Shown here piece by piece: positions 27,222 through 36,528 of a stretch of DNA of 64,000 nt (position 1 is its first letter; each line of letters starts with the position of its first letter). Location: positions 1-64,000 of the forward strand of contig NZ_FQTX01000006.1 of assembly GCF_900129045.1 (NCBI RefSeq), read 5' to 3'. The stretch comes from Bifidobacterium merycicum DSM 6492 (GTDB lineage: Bacteria > Actinomycetota > Actinomycetes > Actinomycetales > Bifidobacteriaceae). The translations under genes were made by a program, and so were the position numbers. The notes under the pieces were generated by a model. The model was not told the DNA's origin, made no database searches, and worked only from the letters and a program-made list of their open reading frames with translations.

Positions 27222-28103
27222 ATGGCATCCAAAGGAAAACCCTCGCCGCGTTCGGCGGTCAAACCGTTGAGCGACGAGCAGGTAGCGAAGCTCGCGCAGC
27301 AGCATCATCTCGTGGAACCCTTGCATGATCTGCCCAACGAGCCGCGCACCGTCAATGAAGCGGAGATCGCCGCGCAGAATCCCAAGGCGACCAGGCGTCT
27401 GCTCACCGGATGCGACGTGATGTTGCACAATCGCAGTAAGGTGCGCGCATGGGGATTGGAGAACATCCCCGAAACCGGCCCGTTCATCACCGCGGCCACC
27501 CATGTGACCATGTACGACGTGTTCGTGCCGATGGTTTCGTTATTCCATCAGGGCCGTCGCCCGAGGTACATGGCCAAAGCCGAGATGGCGACATGGCCGT
27601 TGATCGGCAAATGGTTCCAAGCCGTGGGCATGCAGCCCGTACGCCGCCGCAGTGGTCAGGCGCGGGCAATCGAGGAAACCTCCGTCGACATTCTCACCTC
27701 CGGCCGTCCGCTCACCGTATGGCCCGAAGGCACGGTGACCCGCGACCCGCAGAAGTGGCCGATGAGCATGAAGAACGGCGTGGGCATGATCGCCTTGGAG
27801 GCGTCCCGCCGCTGTGGCAAGCAGATCCCGCTGTTCTGCGCGGTGACCTGGGGCGCCGCGAGCATCAATCACCTGTGGCCTTGGCCCCGCAAGAACGTGG
27901 TCATGTGCTACGATGCCCGTCTTGATTACTCGGATCTGCTGGAGCATCAGGAGTCGTGGGGCGAATGGCCGAACGCCGAGGATGCCGACGAACTCACCCG
28001 TCGCATCCGCGTGCGCATGACCCGGATCATGGAGGAGATCCGCGGCGAGAAAGCGCCGGACGGGTATTGGGATTTCCGCACGATGAAGCGGGTCACCGAC
28101 TGA
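27222..28103 (+). CDS. plsC: 1-acyl-sn-glycerol-3-phosphate acyltransferase family protein
   Basis: 293-residue acyltransferase of phosphatidic acid synthesis. HVTMYD is the HX4D catalytic motif, and WPEGTVTRD is the EGT substrate-binding motif. An N-terminal extension of about 70 residues precedes the acyltransferase domain. ATG 27222 is preceded by CACAAT and 7 bases with no binding site, which suggests a leaderless message; GTG 27201 is a less likely start. It runs with gpsA and ddl, so lysophosphatidic acid acylation and glycerol-3-phosphate supply are neighbours. Confidence 0.9.
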   Translation: MASKGKPSPRSAVKPLSDEQVAKLAQQHHLVEPLHDLPNEPRTVNEAEIAAQNPKATRRLLTGCDVMLHNRSKVRAWGLENIPETGPFITAATHVTMYDVFVPMVSLFHQGRRPRYMAKAEMATWPLIGKWFQAVGMQPVRRRSGQARAIEETSVDILTSGRPLTVWPEGTVTRDPQKWPMSMKNGVGMIALEASRRCGKQIPLFCAVTWGAASINHLWPWPRKNVVMCYDARLDYSDLLEHQESWGEWPNAEDADELTRRIRVRMTRIMEEIRGEKAPDGYWDFRTMKRVTD

Positions 28104-28204
28104 GCTTGATTCCGCTGCCATGTGTGACGCCGAGCCGGTGGTTCACGCATGGGTCCGGAACGACGTATCGAATCATCCACACGCAAGGATAAGGAAGTGC
28201 GCAA

Positions 28205-29203
28205 ATGACGAATGTTACCGTGCTGGGCGCCGGAGCATGGGGCACCGCCTTCGGGCAGGTGCTCGCCGACGCGGGCAATGACGTGACCATGTGGGCCATC
28301 GAGCCGGAGATCGTGGAGGGAATCCGCGACCATCACCGCAATGCCGTGCGTCTGCCGGTCGTGGACCGTCTGCCGGACAATATGACCGCGACCGGCGACC
28401 GTGCCGAAGCCGTGCGGAACGCCGAGATCATTGTGGTCGCCATCGCCGCGCAGTTCGCCCGCGTGGCGCTCGCCGAATTCAAGGGAATGATTCCCGAAAA
28501 CGCGATCGTGGTGAGCCTGATGAAGGGCATCGAGCGCGGCACCAACAAGCGTATGGATGAGGTCGTGCGCGAATCCCTCGACCTGGATGCCGCGCATTTC
28601 GCCGCGGTGTCCGGTCCGAACCTGTCGAAGGAGATCGCCGTGCGCCAGCCGGCGGCCACCGTGGTCGGCTGCGCCGATCTGGGCAACGCCGAAAGAGTCG
28701 CCCGCGCCTGCACCACCGACTATTTCAAGGCGTTCGTCACCACCGATGTCATCGGCCTGGAAATGTGCGGCAGCCTGAAGAACGTGGTGGCTCTGGCCGT
28801 GGGCATGGCTCGTGGAGCCGGGTACGGCGAGAACACCGCCGCCATGATCGAGACCCGTGGTTTGGCCGAACTCACCGCGTTGGGCGAGGCCGCCGGCGCC
28901 GATCCGAAGACCTTCGCAGGTCTTGCCGGCGTGGGCGATCTTATCGCCACCTGCGGTTCCCCGTTGAGCCGCAACTACACTTTCGGCGCCAATCTTGGCA
29001 AGGGCCTGACCCCCGATGAGGCAGCCAAGGTCAGCAATGGTGTCGCCGAAGGCGTGCCGACCACGGCCGCCGTGGTCGCGCTCGGCGAACGGTACGGCAT
29101 GCCCACGCCGCTGGCCAACGCCATGAACCGTGTACTTGAGGAAGGCATCTCCTGCGCCGACATGCTGGCGCAACTGTTCGACGGCAACATCACCGCCGAG
29201 TGA
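28205..29203 (+). CDS. gpsA: NAD(P)-dependent glycerol-3-phosphate dehydrogenase
   Basis: 332 residues. The N-terminal Rossmann motif VTVLGAGAWGTAF binds the cofactor, and the C-terminal helical domain contains GSLKNVVALAVGMARGAGYGENTAA with the catalytic Lys. It reduces dihydroxyacetone phosphate to sn-glycerol 3-phosphate for phospholipids. AAGGAAG precedes the ATG. The 100-base gap after plsC contains no obvious terminator, and ddl starts 16 bases after the stop, so the three genes are probably one unit. Confidence 0.96.
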   Translation: MTNVTVLGAGAWGTAFGQVLADAGNDVTMWAIEPEIVEGIRDHHRNAVRLPVVDRLPDNMTATGDRAEAVRNAEIIVVAIAAQFARVALAEFKGMIPENAIVVSLMKGIERGTNKRMDEVVRESLDLDAAHFAAVSGPNLSKEIAVRQPAATVVGCADLGNAERVARACTTDYFKAFVTTDVIGLEMCGSLKNVVALAVGMARGAGYGENTAAMIETRGLAELTALGEAAGADPKTFAGLAGVGDLIATCGSPLSRNYTFGANLGKGLTPDEAAKVSNGVAEGVPTTAAVVALGERYGMPTPLANAMNRVLEEGISCADMLAQLFDGNITAE

Positions 29204-29219
29204 AAGGACCAAGAAGAAT

Positions 29220-30353
29220 ATGGCTAAGCAACGCATCATGGTGCTGTACGGTGGCCGTGCCGACGAGCATTCCATTTCCTGCATCTCCACCGCCGGCGTG
29301 CTGAAGGCGATTGATACCGAGCGTTTCGATGTCGTTCCCGTGGGCATCACCAAGACGGGCCAGTGGATCGTCGACGGCGAGGATCCGCGCGGTTGGAGTC
29401 TTGAGGGCGGTTCCCTTCCGGAAGTCGTCGCCACCCCCGGTTCGCGTGCGGTCACGCTGGACGTTTCCCGCGGCCAGGACGGTTTCTTCGCGGATGACCC
29501 CGACCAGCCCGGCCACGTGGTCTCCCTTGGCCATATCGATGCGGTGTTCCCCGTGCTGCACGGCGTGTACGGCGAGGACGGCACCGTGCAGGGGTTGCTG
29601 GAAATGATGAATGTGCCGTACGTCGGTTGCGGTGTGTTCGCGTCCGCGGCGTGCATGGACAAGCATTACGCCAAGATCGTGCTGAACTCCGCGGGCATCC
29701 CCACCGCGCCCGGCATTATGGTCGATGCGCGCAAAGCCACCGGCGAATCGGCGTATGAGGCGGTGAAGGCGGCCAAGCTCGCCTACCCGCTGTTCGTCAA
29801 GCCGTCCCGCGCCGGTTCCAGCTTCGGCGTGACTAAGGTCGAGCAGGTCGAGGATGAGCAGGCGCAGATCGCCGCCCTGGGTGCCGCCGTGGCCGAGGCG
29901 GGCAAGCATGATTGGAAGGTGCTGGTCGAGCAGGGCATCGATGCCAGGGAGATTGAATGCGCCGTGCTGTGTGCCGCTCCGGGTGACGAGCCCGAGGTCA
30001 GCTGGCCGGGTGAGATCGTGCTGGATCATCGCGATCAGGGTGATGATCAGTTCTACGATTTCGACTCCAAGTACATGGATTCCTCCGCGTCGCATGTGGA
30101 AGTGCCGGCGAACCTGCCGGTGAGTGTGCTCGAGGATGTGCGTGAGGTGGCCCGTCGCGCGTTCAAGGCGGTGGACGGCGCCGGCCTGAGCCGTGTCGAC
30201 GCCTTCGTCACCCCTGACGGCACGGTGATGGTGAACGAGATCAACACCATGCCGGGATTCACGCCGATCTCCATGTACCCCAAGGCCTGGGAGGCTTCGG
30301 GAATCGGCTACACCGAACTCATCACGCGTCTGATCGAAGGCGTGCTGCGCTGA
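29220..30353 (+). CDS. ddl: D-alanine--D-alanine ligase
   Basis: 377-residue ATP-grasp ligase that makes D-Ala-D-Ala for peptidoglycan. GGRADEHSIS (N-terminal substrate loop), PVLHGVYGEDGTVQGLLE, KPSRAGSSFGVTKV, FYDFDSKY and the metal site MVNEINTMPGFTPISMYP are all present. FYDFDSKY retains the Tyr associated with dipeptide rather than depsipeptide formation. The ATG at 29220 follows AAAGGA at suitable distance; a longer frame from 29130 would overlap gpsA in another frame. Confidence 0.95.
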   Translation: MAKQRIMVLYGGRADEHSISCISTAGVLKAIDTERFDVVPVGITKTGQWIVDGEDPRGWSLEGGSLPEVVATPGSRAVTLDVSRGQDGFFADDPDQPGHVVSLGHIDAVFPVLHGVYGEDGTVQGLLEMMNVPYVGCGVFASAACMDKHYAKIVLNSAGIPTAPGIMVDARKATGESAYEAVKAAKLAYPLFVKPSRAGSSFGVTKVEQVEDEQAQIAALGAAVAEAGKHDWKVLVEQGIDAREIECAVLCAAPGDEPEVSWPGEIVLDHRDQGDDQFYDFDSKYMDSSASHVEVPANLPVSVLEDVREVARRAFKAVDGAGLSRVDAFVTPDGTVMVNEINTMPGFTPISMYPKAWEASGIGYTELITRLIEGVLR

Positions 30354-30379
30354 GTCGGCTGAACATACCAGCGGAAACA

Positions 30380-30421
30380 ACAGTGGGGGGTCGTCCAACT
30401 ATTCGGATGACCCCCCACTGT
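30380..30421. terminator. Bidirectional terminator between ddl and tetR
   Basis: ACAGTGGGGGGTCGTCC and GGATGACCCCCCACTGT form a 17-bp stem with one wobble pair and an 8-base loop. It lies between convergent genes and can serve both. Confidence 0.85.
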
Positions 30422-30501
30422 ATATGTGCGGTGTGTGTTTTCTTGCGGTTTTCACGGTTTCCGAGAATCCTGCGTTTCCCGCGATTTTCGGACCTATGGG
30501 A

Positions 30502-31122
30502 TCAGCGCACGGCTTTCCGCCCGGTCGGCAGGCAGTTCTCCAACAGCAGGGCGTAGACGCGGACGGCAAGCGCTGTGGCGTCATCATCCGTCAACGGACT
30601 GGTATCACGGTCCTCATTCATTTGCAGCCAGCGGTTCAGCATGCCCAGAATACCGCCGATGATGAAATCGAGCATCAGGTCGGTGCGCGAATCCACATCC
30701 TCGGGTGTGAGCCCCAACACGAGCAGTAGGGCTTCGCGCTCGTTGTCATGGAAGGCCGAATACAGTACGGGGTCGGTGTGCGGGCCGACGATCATGGTCA
30801 GACGGCCCGTGCGTTTGCGTTCCTCGTCGGTGGAGATGAGTTCGCCGACGTGTCTGCGCCAATGCTGCAGATCTGGCACGTTGCCTGCGCCGCCGCTTTG
30901 CAGCAGCGGTGAGCGGCTCACCTCATCATGGATAGCGCGGTAGGCCAGTTCGTCGAGCTTGTTGAAATGATAGTAGAACGAGTTTCTGTTCACGTTCGCT
31001 CTACGTACGATGTCGGTGACCGTGATGCTCCGGTAGTTGCGTTCGGTGAGCAGCTGCCAGAAGGTGTCGATCATGCGTTGGATGGCCGAAGGTGTGTCGC
31101 AATCAAGGCGAGGACGGGGCAT
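30502..31122 (-). CDS. TetR/AcrR-family transcriptional regulator
   Basis: 206 residues. The N-terminal helix-turn-helix is ITVTDIVRRANVNRNSFYYHFNKLDELAYRAI (about 33-64). The C-terminal ligand and dimer domain has no recognisable pocket signature. AAAGGAG precedes the ATG. It is the last of three same-strand genes (PfkB-like, DUF2974 hydrolase, TetR), with 70 bases between it and the hydrolase. An imperfect dyad lies in that gap, so autoregulation is likely. The ligand is unknown. Confidence 0.9.
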   Translation of the reverse strand: MPRPRLDCDTPSAIQRMIDTFWQLLTERNYRSITVTDIVRRANVNRNSFYYHFNKLDELAYRAIHDEVSRSPLLQSGGAGNVPDLQHWRRHVGELISTDEERKRTGRLTMIVGPHTDPVLYSAFHDNEREALLLVLGLTPEDVDSRTDLMLDFIIGGILGMLNRWLQMNEDRDTSPLTDDDATALAVRVYALLLENCLPTGRKAVR

Positions 31123-31139
31123 CGTTGCTCCTTTGACAA

Positions 31140-31171
31140 ATGTCCGATTAATGTTTCCAATAACTAGACAT
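31140..31171. promoter_or_regulatory. Imperfect dyad upstream of tetR, candidate operator
   Basis: ATGTC (31140-31144) and GACAT (31167-31171), with inner matching TTA/TAA triplets, form a spaced dyad 18 bases upstream of the tetR start codon. TetR proteins commonly bind such sites in their own promoters. Confidence 0.35.
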
Positions 31172-31192
31172 CAATACTACTAGCTGTTGAGA

Positions 31193-32404
31193 CTATCTGG
31201 TGATATTTCGGTTTCGTGCCGTGGCGGCGGCCGCGAGCATACGCATGGCTTCCAGCAGATGTTTGCGCTCGTCCGGGGTCAATCCGACGATTGCACCGAT
31301 CATGCTCGGCAACGACAACGGCATCGAGGCGATAAGCCCGGAGAACGTGGTGGCCCCGCTGGCGCGGATCACCTGGAAGAGTGCATCCACCGCATGTTCA
31401 CGCTCCTCACGGGTCAGGCCGGTCATCCAACGGTTGAATGAGGAATTGAATTCGTGGGAGCTGGGCGCGATGTCGTTCACGCGCACGAAAGCGTCGCCGT
31501 CGACCTGCCAGGTGAACGCGAAATGCTGCATCAACCCTTCGCAGTCGGCCTTGACCACGACGCACGGTTCCGGCGTTTCCAACACCATGCCGATGATCGA
31601 GGAATCGGGCACGATCTTCGACACCCGTTCCACCGTGGACAGGTAGCGTTCGCCCGTCACCACGTATTCGGGGAATCCCGGACCGTCCAGCGAATACACC
31701 GCGCTGATGCGCTTGCGCACCGGCTCCGGGGCCTCCATCGCCGCGTATACCGCGGAGTTGCCGCCTTTGGAATGCCCGGTGAGGATCATGTTCCCCGGCC
31801 AGAGCTTCGCCACCGCGCACACGTATTCGGCGGCCATCCGCTGTGCGGGAACCGGATACTGGAAGGCCATGTTGAAATCCTCCTTCCAGCCGACCAGCGA
31901 ATCGTCGGTGCCGCGGAATGAGAGGACGAGCGTGCCATCGGGCAGCAGGAAGGTGAGCGCCGCCGTCTGCGTCTGTTCTTCGGCGTCGAACCGTTCCGCG
32001 AACGCTCCCACGCGCAGGCCGGAGAACCGCGGGTTGTCGGCCACGGTGCGCACGAACGAATGGGTGATCGCCGGATCGGTGAAGTTGACGGCGTGCACCT
32101 GATGCTGGCAGGCGATGTCGGCGCCGCCGTGCAGCACCTCGTCCATCTGCTTGAGGGTGATGGGCGAGAACGGCGCACGGAACAGCGCCTTCACGGATCG
32201 GCCGACATGACGCCGGTCAAGGCGGAAGTTGCGCAGCCTGGCGAGCGGTGTGCCGTAGGCGTTCTGCTCGTCGTCCAGATCCGGGACGAGCGTGGGGATG
32301 TCCTCGTATGCCAGCTGCGCCAGAACCAGGGCGTCCACTTCGTTGAACGGGAGTTCCTCGAACGAACGCTGTTCCTCGCGCGCGTAATCGATGATATTGC
32401 CCAC
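31193..32404 (-). CDS. DUF2974 (Mbeg1-like) alpha/beta hydrolase
   Basis: 403 residues with no signal peptide. LSFRGTDDSLVGWKEDFNMAF and the nucleophile elbow ILTGHSKGGNSAVYAA (Ser212) are the lipase-like signature of the Mbeg1/DUF2974 family, and DGPGF follows as in other members. The C-terminal 80 residues are helical. It is presumably a cytoplasmic esterase or lipase; no substrate is known for bifidobacterial members. AAGGAG lies before the ATG. A PfkB-like gene is 58 bases upstream and a tetR gene 70 bases downstream on the same strand. Confidence 0.8.
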   Translation of the reverse strand: MGNIIDYAREEQRSFEELPFNEVDALVLAQLAYEDIPTLVPDLDDEQNAYGTPLARLRNFRLDRRHVGRSVKALFRAPFSPITLKQMDEVLHGGADIACQHQVHAVNFTDPAITHSFVRTVADNPRFSGLRVGAFAERFDAEEQTQTAALTFLLPDGTLVLSFRGTDDSLVGWKEDFNMAFQYPVPAQRMAAEYVCAVAKLWPGNMILTGHSKGGNSAVYAAMEAPEPVRKRISAVYSLDGPGFPEYVVTGERYLSTVERVSKIVPDSSIIGMVLETPEPCVVVKADCEGLMQHFAFTWQVDGDAFVRVNDIAPSSHEFNSSFNRWMTGLTREEREHAVDALFQVIRASGATTFSGLIASMPLSLPSMIGAIVGLTPDERKHLLEAMRMLAAAATARNRNITR

Positions 32405-32462
32405 GACCGCTCCTTCAGCTTGCGTACACCGTTATTCTACGGTCGTCGAGTCAGACCGTGTG

Positions 32463-33503
32463 TCATTGCGCTTCCAGCAGCGCCATGGTCTCCCGGTAGC
32501 TGGGGCATACCGGGACGCCGTAGTCGCTGTTCTTGATGGCGAGCGATGCGGCCGCGTTGGCGATACGCACCGCGTCGGTGAGCGACCAGCCCTTCGCCAG
32601 CATCGCGCACATCACACCCGTATGGCAGGCTCCGGCGGAACGCGTGTGCACCGCTTTGGTGGGGAAACCTTCGATATGCTCCACTTGGCCACCGGGCTGG
32701 CGCACCCATGCGCCCCTCGACCCGGCGCGGACCACCAGCGGCGCGCGCAACGCGTTGCCGAGTTCGTCGCACAGCAGTTTCATCGACTTGTCGAAACCGC
32801 CGCCCACCGTCATCGTGGAGCTTTCGTCGATATGCACGCCCAGCCTGTCGGCGAGGGTACCGGCCTCCTGCCTGTTGCACGACCAGATCGGGCGGGCGAG
32901 CACCAGATCCTCGATCATCTTGTCGCTCACCTGGTTGAGCGCGTTCGTGGAGTTGAGCACCAGCGTCCAGTCGCGTTTGCGTGGATCGTTGCCCGCGCGT
33001 CGGATGAATGCGTCAAGACCGGCCGCCGTCTGATTCATGAGGGTGTTGCCGCCGATATGCACCACGGCGCCGTGGGGAGGATTGATGGCGTCGAAGGTGT
33101 GCTCGTCGCCATTCGCTTCGGCACCGTAATGCGCGATATAGGTTTTCCGGCCTTCCTCATCTTGGAACACCAGCCGGAATCCGGAATCCTCGCCGTCGAG
33201 ATTCTCGCCGATATGGTCGATGCCGTTGCGGCGGAGCAGCATCCTGATCGCCGTCGCCCACACGCCGTCGCCGATCACGCCGGCATGCTGCGCCCTGACG
33301 CCCATACGACTGGCCGCGTCGAGGGTGCGGTAGCTGCCGCCCGGTGTGGGCTTGGTGTGGCTGGTCATCGCGAAATCGCCCGCCTGTGGCATATCGTCCA
33401 CATCCAGCATGACGTCCATCCATACCTGTCCCAACGAAATCACGGTTGGTTTGTCGGCTGCGTTGCCGCCGTCGCGTCGGGGAATGATCGTGCCGAGTCG
33501 CAT
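32463..33503 (-). CDS. PfkB-family protein lacking the canonical catalytic Asp
   Basis: 346-residue protein with the ribokinase/PfkB fold: VISLGQVWMDVMLDVDDMPQAGDF at the N-terminus, GGSYRTLDAASRMG as motif 1, and VVHIGGNTLMN. Motif 2, normally DTTGAGD followed by H-T-G in related kinases, reads HTRSAGACHTG, placing Ala292 where the catalytic base Asp should be and Ser in the anion-hole Gly. Activity as a sugar kinase is therefore doubtful; a binding or regulatory role, or a shifted base, is possible. It is the first gene of a three-gene minus-strand group with a DUF2974 hydrolase and a TetR regulator. Confidence 0.8.
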   Translation of the reverse strand: MRLGTIIPRRDGGNAADKPTVISLGQVWMDVMLDVDDMPQAGDFAMTSHTKPTPGGSYRTLDAASRMGVRAQHAGVIGDGVWATAIRMLLRRNGIDHIGENLDGEDSGFRLVFQDEEGRKTYIAHYGAEANGDEHTFDAINPPHGAVVHIGGNTLMNQTAAGLDAFIRRAGNDPRKRDWTLVLNSTNALNQVSDKMIEDLVLARPIWSCNRQEAGTLADRLGVHIDESSTMTVGGGFDKSMKLLCDELGNALRAPLVVRAGSRGAWVRQPGGQVEHIEGFPTKAVHTRSAGACHTGVMCAMLAKGWSLTDAVRIANAAASLAIKNSDYGVPVCPSYRETMALLEAQ

Positions 33504-33653
33504 ACTATCCTCCTTGATGGAATGTCGAGGAACAATCGGGTTATCCCAAGATATTGTCCAGAATTCTAAAACCGGAAACTGGAAGCTTGGTGGGAGCTTG
33601 CGCTGTGGACGAACAGGCGCGGCGATGTCCCGAGCTCATGACCTCATGCTCAT

Positions 33654-33682
33654 TTGCCAATTGTCTGGGGTGGTTGTATAGT
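33654..33682 (+). promoter_or_regulatory. Promoter of rpmB
   Basis: TTGCCA (33654-33659) and TATAGT (33677-33682) with a 17-base spacer lie 86 bases before the rpmB start. Confidence 0.65.
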
Positions 33683-33767
33683 TGAGAAGTTGTGTGTTCA
33701 ACCGCTCGGCAACGTGCGGTCTGAATTACGCAGACTTGCAAGTCAATGTAAATGTAGGGAGACCATC

Positions 33768-33962
33768 ATGGCAGCTCGTTGTGCAGTGTGTGGCAGGGGT
33801 CCGCAGGTCGGATACTCCGTGTCCCATTCGCATATCCGCAACAAGCGCACCTTCCGCCCGAACCTCCAGCCGGTGCACACCACCGTTGACGGCGAAAACG
33901 TTCGCGTCCGCGTGTGCGTCAAGTGCCTCAAGGCCGGCAAGGTTCAGCGCGTGGCCGCGTGA
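33768..33962 (+). CDS. rpmB: 50S ribosomal protein L28
   Basis: 64-residue L28. CAVCGRG near the N-terminus and CVKCLK near the C-terminus give the four-Cys, zinc-binding form. [16 protein letters not shown] is the family core. GGGAG is 8-10 bases before the ATG. A strong terminator follows, so it is transcribed alone. Confidence 0.95.
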   Translation: MAARCAVCGRGPQVGYSVSHSHIRNKRTFRPNLQPVHTTVDGENVRVRVCVKCLKAGKVQRVAA

Positions 33963-33982
33963 GTGCGAGATACATCGCGTTG

Positions 33983-34020
33983 AAACCCCGTTCGAGTTCT
34001 GACTCGGCGGGGTTTTGCTT
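33983..34020 (+). terminator. Terminator of rpmB
   Basis: AAACCCCG and CGGGGTTTT form the stem, followed by GCTTT. It starts about 20 bases after the rpmB stop. Confidence 0.85.
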
Positions 34021-34112
34021 TATCTGACGGCAGTTGCGTGCGGCGACGGGCCCGTGAATGGCCGGGGCGGCCGGCATGGGTGTGGATACCGGGTGCGGAT
34101 ACTATGGGACGT

Positions 34113-36518
34113 ATGAGTATTTCGTTGGACACCCCCATCAATTCGCTGCTGAGCAACAAGCGACGGGTATCCGCGTTGAAATCGTTCGGCATCGTCAGCG
34201 TCGGCGATGCGCTGACCTACTACCCGTTCCGCGTGGGCGATCCGGTGCCGCCGCGAGCCATCAGGGAGGCGCGTCCGGCCGAAGCCATGGCGTTCGCGGC
34301 CGTCGTGACGCAAAGCCGCGTCATCCCGATGAATGCGCGACGCGGCTACCGTCTCGAAGCGGTCGTTGAGGATTCCGCCTTCGCCGCCACCCGCCGGATG
34401 CCGGCGGGCATGGCCAGACTCGTGTTCTTCTCGAACCGCAGGAACTACGTTGATTGGATGGCCATGCGCCTCGCCACGGGCACGCAGGTGATCGTCAGCG
34501 GCATTCCCAGCGAATACATGGGCCAACTGCAGTTCACGCATCCGGATATCGTCACCGTCGCCCCCGCCGAAATCCAAAGCGTCGACGTGCAGCCGGGCGC
34601 GGCGACGCAGCCGCAGGCGCACACCAAACATTACGACGTGTCCTCAGTGAAGGAAGGACTTGATCACGTCTGCCGGCCACGGCCCGTATACCATGCGTCG
34701 GCGAGACTGTCGAGCGACCGCATCCACGAAACCATCGTCGGAATACTGAATATGGTGGGTGGTCGGGAAGCGGCCGACCCATCCTCGGTCGGAACCCCGC
34801 TGCAAGGTTTTGAAACCGAAGACGAGCAGCGCTTCGCCGCGGCGTTGGCCGAAGCCATCCCGGACATCCTCCCGGAAACCATCCGTGCGGAACGCGGCCT
34901 CATGCACCGCGCCGAAGCCTTCCGCGCCATCCACGACCCCATATCCGTCGAAGCCTTCCACAAAGGCATCAGCACGTTGCGCTACGAGGAGGCGTTCATC
35001 TGCCAGACGGCACTGCTGCAAGCCCGCAACGCCAGCGGCGCGACCCCGGCGCACCCGTGCGTCAGCGACGAGGAACAAGGCGAAGGGCTGGTAAGCCGAT
35101 TCATCGCCTCGTTGCCGTTCCAGCTCACCGAAGGCCAGCGTCAGGTCATCGACAGCATCCGCGGCGACATGGCGAAGAACCACCCCATGCAGCGACTTCT
35201 GCAGGGCGAAGTCGGCTCAGGCAAAACCGTGGTGGCGCTCGCCGCCATGTTGCAGGCCGTCGAAGCCGGGTATCAGGCCGTGCTGGTCGCACCTACGCTG
35301 GTGCTTGCCGAACAGCACGCCGAAACCATCCGGTCCATGACGCAAGGCTTGGAATCACCGCAGATACCCGTCACGCTCATCACCGGAGGCATGAAATTGG
35401 CCGCACGTCGCAAGGCGCACGCCATGGCCGCCAGCGGCGAGCCCGGCATCATCATCGCCACGCATGCGGCGTTCTCCTCGACGTTCCAAGCCTCCAATCT
35501 CGCACTGGTGGTCATCGACGAACAGCATCGTTTCGGCGTGGAACAGCGCGAAAGTCTGCAATCCAAGCCGGTCGACGGCAGTACGCCGCACATGCTGGTC
35601 ATGACCGCCACGCCGATTCCGCGCACCGCCGCCATGACCTGGTTCGGCGATCTCGACATCTCATGGCTCACCGAACTGCCGGGTGGCCACAAGCCGATCC
35701 GCACCTTCGTCATCAACGAGGATGACGGGCGCACCATGGCGAGCATGTTCTCGCATATCCGTGCGCGCATCGACGCGGGCGAACGCGCCTACATCGTGTG
35801 CGTCCGCATCGACGACACATCGAATGACGGGAAAGGCGGCACAACCGACGACGAGGCGACGCTTGACCCCTACGCCGTCGGCGATGACGAGGAGCAGGCG
35901 AGGCCGCCGCTGCACACGGTCGCGGAAATCGCGGAACGATTGCAAAAACTACCGCAATTCCAAGGCATTGGATTCGCCACGCTCACCGGGCGTGACAAGG
36001 ATGAGGTCAAAACGCAGGTCATGGCCGATTTCGCGGCCGGCAAGACGCCCGTACTGGTGTCCACCACGGTGATCGAGGTCGGCGTGGATGTGAAACAGGC
36101 GAGCTGCATCGTGATCTTCGACGCGGACCGTTACGGGTTGAGCCAGTTGCACCAGCTGCGCGGGCGCGTCGGACGAGGCGGCACGAACAGCTGGGCGTTC
36201 CTTGTCTCCCGTGCCGAAGCGGGGTCTCCCGCCGAAGCACGATTGCAGGTCATCCACGATTCGCTCGACGGTGCGCAAATCGCACAGGCCGACTTGGAAT
36301 TCCGCGGCGCGGGCGACGTGCTCGGCGACACGCAGTCGGGTATGCGGTCGAGTCTGAAACTGCTGCGTGTGGTACAGGACGCCGATATAATCGTCGACGC
36401 GCGTTCCCACGCCGAACAGCTGCTGGCCGCGGACCCGCAGTTGGAAGGCGACAAGCAGCTCGCCGGAGCCGTGCTCGACTTCACGCGCGGCAACGAGACA
36501 TTCCTGACTAGCAACTAG
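34113..36518 (+). CDS. recG: ATP-dependent DNA helicase RecG
   Basis: 801-residue branch-migrating helicase for stalled forks and Holliday junctions. The N-terminal wedge/OB domain covers about 1-230. The helicase motifs are GEVGSGKTVVAL (Walker A), DEQHRFGVEQR (DExH), MTATPIPRTAAMTWFGDLD, and in the second lobe VSTTVIEVGVDVKQA and QLHQLRGRVGRGG. About 35 acidic and Gly-rich residues are inserted in lobe 2 (near 570-605). ATG 34113 is preceded by TACTAT and 7 bases with no binding site, so a leaderless start is likely; ATG 34104 is the alternative. rsmD follows 10 bases after the stop. Confidence 0.94.
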   Translation: MSISLDTPINSLLSNKRRVSALKSFGIVSVGDALTYYPFRVGDPVPPRAIREARPAEAMAFAAVVTQSRVIPMNARRGYRLEAVVEDSAFAATRRMPAGMARLVFFSNRRNYVDWMAMRLATGTQVIVSGIPSEYMGQLQFTHPDIVTVAPAEIQSVDVQPGAATQPQAHTKHYDVSSVKEGLDHVCRPRPVYHASARLSSDRIHETIVGILNMVGGREAADPSSVGTPLQGFETEDEQRFAAALAEAIPDILPETIRAERGLMHRAEAFRAIHDPISVEAFHKGISTLRYEEAFICQTALLQARNASGATPAHPCVSDEEQGEGLVSRFIASLPFQLTEGQRQVIDSIRGDMAKNHPMQRLLQGEVGSGKTVVALAAMLQAVEAGYQAVLVAPTLVLAEQHAETIRSMTQGLESPQIPVTLITGGMKLAARRKAHAMAASGEPGIIIATHAAFSSTFQASNLALVVIDEQHRFGVEQRESLQSKPVDGSTPHMLVMTATPIPRTAAMTWFGDLDISWLTELPGGHKPIRTFVINEDDGRTMASMFSHIRARIDAGERAYIVCVRIDDTSNDGKGGTTDDEATLDPYAVGDDEEQARPPLHTVAEIAERLQKLPQFQGIGFATLTGRDKDEVKTQVMADFAAGKTPVLVSTTVIEVGVDVKQASCIVIFDADRYGLSQLHQLRGRVGRGGTNSWAFLVSRAEAGSPAEARLQVIHDSLDGAQIAQADLEFRGAGDVLGDTQSGMRSSLKLLRVVQDADIIVDARSHAEQLLAADPQLEGDKQLAGAVLDFTRGNETFLTSN

Positions 36519-36528
36519 GCTAAGGCGT

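Noticed and set aside
24699-27503. 934-codon minus-strand frame over the membrane protein and murA
   Set aside because: It is antisense to murA, which has a complete active site, and no start or domain supports it.
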